Of a stretch of DNA of 64,000 bases, positions 62,946 to 64,000 are shown piece by piece. A model generated the notes under the pieces. The model searched no databases and had not been told where the DNA came from. It saw only the letters and a program-made list of their open reading frames with translations. A program made the position numbers and the translations under genes. This stretch comes from Lyngbya sp. CCAP 1446/10. Lineage in GTDB: Bacteria; Cyanobacteriota; Cyanobacteriia; Cyanobacteriales; Microcoleaceae. The stretch's first letter is position 1. Each line of letters begins with the position of its first letter. Location of the stretch: the NCBI RefSeq assembly GCF_026130175.1, contig NZ_JAIGNI010000016.1:1-64000 (forward strand). Direction: 5' to 3'.

Positions 62946-64000
62946 ATGAAGTGCATTAAATGCCAAACTGACAATAAGTTAAAAGAGCGCACAGCCAATG
63001 GTGGTCGCTGTAAACAATGCAATCATAAGTTTGCTTTTGAACCGACTGCTATGACTGATCTCAAAATAACTGACTCCATGTTTGCCAAGGCGATTACCGA
63101 TGTTTCTGTGAACGATACGCTGTTTTTTACTCCCCGACAGTTATTTTACTTTCTAGATCAGCGATCTAGAGTACAAAATGAGAATTTGTTTGGCTTGGTT
63201 TATCAGTGTATGTTTTATAATTTTTGGAGCTTTTTTTTTGGTGGTATGTTTTTATTATCTTCTGGAATGACAAATGAATTTATTTGCGCCATGTTCGCAT
63301 TAAATAGTTTATTGTTAGCGGTATTTTTTGTTAAAAGTCGTTCTAGCAAATATTCATATAAACAACGCCAGACTTTTGCAAGAGTTTTGCAAGTTTGGGG
63401 AGGAATAGTTCTGGTGTGCGGAATTGGCTTTAGTCAGTTGCTATATTCCTCTGTAGTGCTTGTCGCTAGTTCTGCGATCGGAATCCTATCTATCTATTTC
63501 GGAAGCCTAAAAATTCCTAAAGTAACTCAAGAAGTTATTATTACAGACAGGCTGTTTCAATACTGGATTAATAAGTGGACAGAAATCAACTCCTCGATCG
63601 CAAAAATGCTGCCTTCTCCCCGCGATACAAATAAAAACGCTGCCGTCAGTCCCGATGTCAGCGCTTACAGTTTTGACAGATTAGTTGTGTGCGATCGCCC
63701 GGAAATTGCCCAATTTTTAATCGCCAACAATTTTCACTTTGAAAACAACTGTGCAGTCCTCAGCATTACCGGATATCCTCAAAGTATCTTTGATACAACG
63801 ATGGAAATGCTGCGCCGCAATCCCGACTTAAAAGTGTACGCTTTGCACGATTGCAGTCCCAAAGGAATTGGTTTAGTTAATCACCTACGCACGAGTTCTA
63901 ATTGGTTCCCAAATAACAGGGCGATAATTATTGATATCGGATTGTTACCGAAGCAAATTCTGGCGGGTGGCGGCAGTATGTTGGTTATGAGTTCTCAGGA
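62946..64000 (+). CDS. Zinc-ribbon membrane protein, 3' end outside the window
   Basis: The frame is open from ATG 62946 to the window end (351 codons). C3-x2-C6 and C22-x2-C25 form a zinc ribbon. Hydrophobic stretches lie at residues about 88-125 and 140-185, so two hairpin membrane segments are likely. The soluble part beyond residue 240 has FDRLVVCDRPEIAQFLIANNF, VYALHDCSPKGIGLVNHL and AIIIDIGLLPKQIL, an alpha/beta pattern vaguely like a Toprim fold. Not recognised. It starts 9 bp after the preceding gene and shares its transcript. Confidence 0.75.
   Translation, partial: MKCIKCQTDNKLKERTANGGRCKQCNHKFAFEPTAMTDLKITDSMFAKAITDVSVNDTLFFTPRQLFYFLDQRSRVQNENLFGLVYQCMFYNFWSFFFGGMFLLSSGMTNEFICAMFALNSLLLAVFFVKSRSSKYSYKQRQTFARVLQVWGGIVLVCGIGFSQLLYSSVVLVASSAIGILSIYFGSLKIPKVTQEVIITDRLFQYWINKWTEINSSIAKMLPSPRDTNKNAAVSPDVSAYSFDRLVVCDRPEIAQFLIANNFHFENNCAVLSITGYPQSIFDTTMEMLRRNPDLKVYALHDCSPKGIGLVNHLRTSSNWFPNNRAIIIDIGLLPKQILAGGGSMLVMSSQ

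Noticed and set aside
1-64000. tRNA or rRNA genes
   Set aside because: No T-loop plus acceptor pattern or rRNA core sequence was noticed; a covariance-model scan would be decisive.

Overview
The window is chromosomal DNA of a cyanobacterium, most likely a filamentous Oscillatoriales-type organism (Microcoleus, Oscillatoria, Phormidium or Tychonema kind). The evidence is the very frequent HIP1 octamer GCGATCGC, a Ycf34 gene, a ferredoxin-type glutamate synthase, a type III glutamine synthetase, a PATAN-type response regulator, several Uma2 proteins, an XisI protein, and a dense load of short palindromic and MITE-like repeats. The genus is inferred from general gene content, not from a marker gene. 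No rRNA, tRNA or CRISPR array was seen.

Layout. 0-6 kb: an orphan HicB-like antitoxin, a STAND NTPase without a sensor domain, secreted or membrane proteins of unknown role, a pentapeptide-repeat protein, two gene remnants and an RTX-type calcium-binding repeat protein. 6.5-14.9 kb: truB and yidD, a PATAN-REC regulator, a glycosyltransferase, the C-terminal remnant of a haemagglutinin-type exoprotein, a DUF479 (ACP phosphodiesterase-like) gene split by a MITE with an 8-bp target duplication, an SNase-fold nuclease and a class II amidotransferase. 14.9-20 kb: a run of minus-strand small genes, mostly toxin-antitoxin parts, in which several toxins are reduced to stubs while the antitoxins remain. 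20-26 kb: a HEPN-domain protein and glsF. 26.4-36 kb: an orphan antitoxin, a Fic protein, a cupin, an IscA/SufA-type protein, acs, a ParE-type module, and a type II restriction-modification system with a controller gene. 36-54 kb: galT, a formamidase, a membrane-anchored metallophosphatase, a 2OG oxygenase, two intact toxin-antitoxin pairs, glnN, a CPA2 antiporter, hisA, a GHL10 glycosidase and a hydrolase/cupin pair. 54-64 kb: cca, ycf34, a Ser/Thr kinase, tsaB, and an apparent four-gene operon running off the end of the window.

Two things stand out. The first is the 59.0-64.0 kb cluster. It pairs an asparagine-synthetase-like ATP ligase that has no glutaminase cysteine with a fold-III PLP decarboxylase homologue that has lost both the PLP lysine and the active-site cysteine. 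A zinc-ribbon membrane protein follows, its ribosome binding site overlapping the decarboxylase stop codon. This looks like a dedicated pathway with changed chemistry or a non-catalytic partner. The second is the repeat landscape: at least five MITE-like families, several in multiple copies here, one caught splitting a gene, one overlapping a possible start codon, and a palindromic peptide-coding insert inside tsaB.

Nitrogen assimilation is represented by glsF and glnN, which together could form a GS-GOGAT cycle. They are 18 kb apart and are not an operon.
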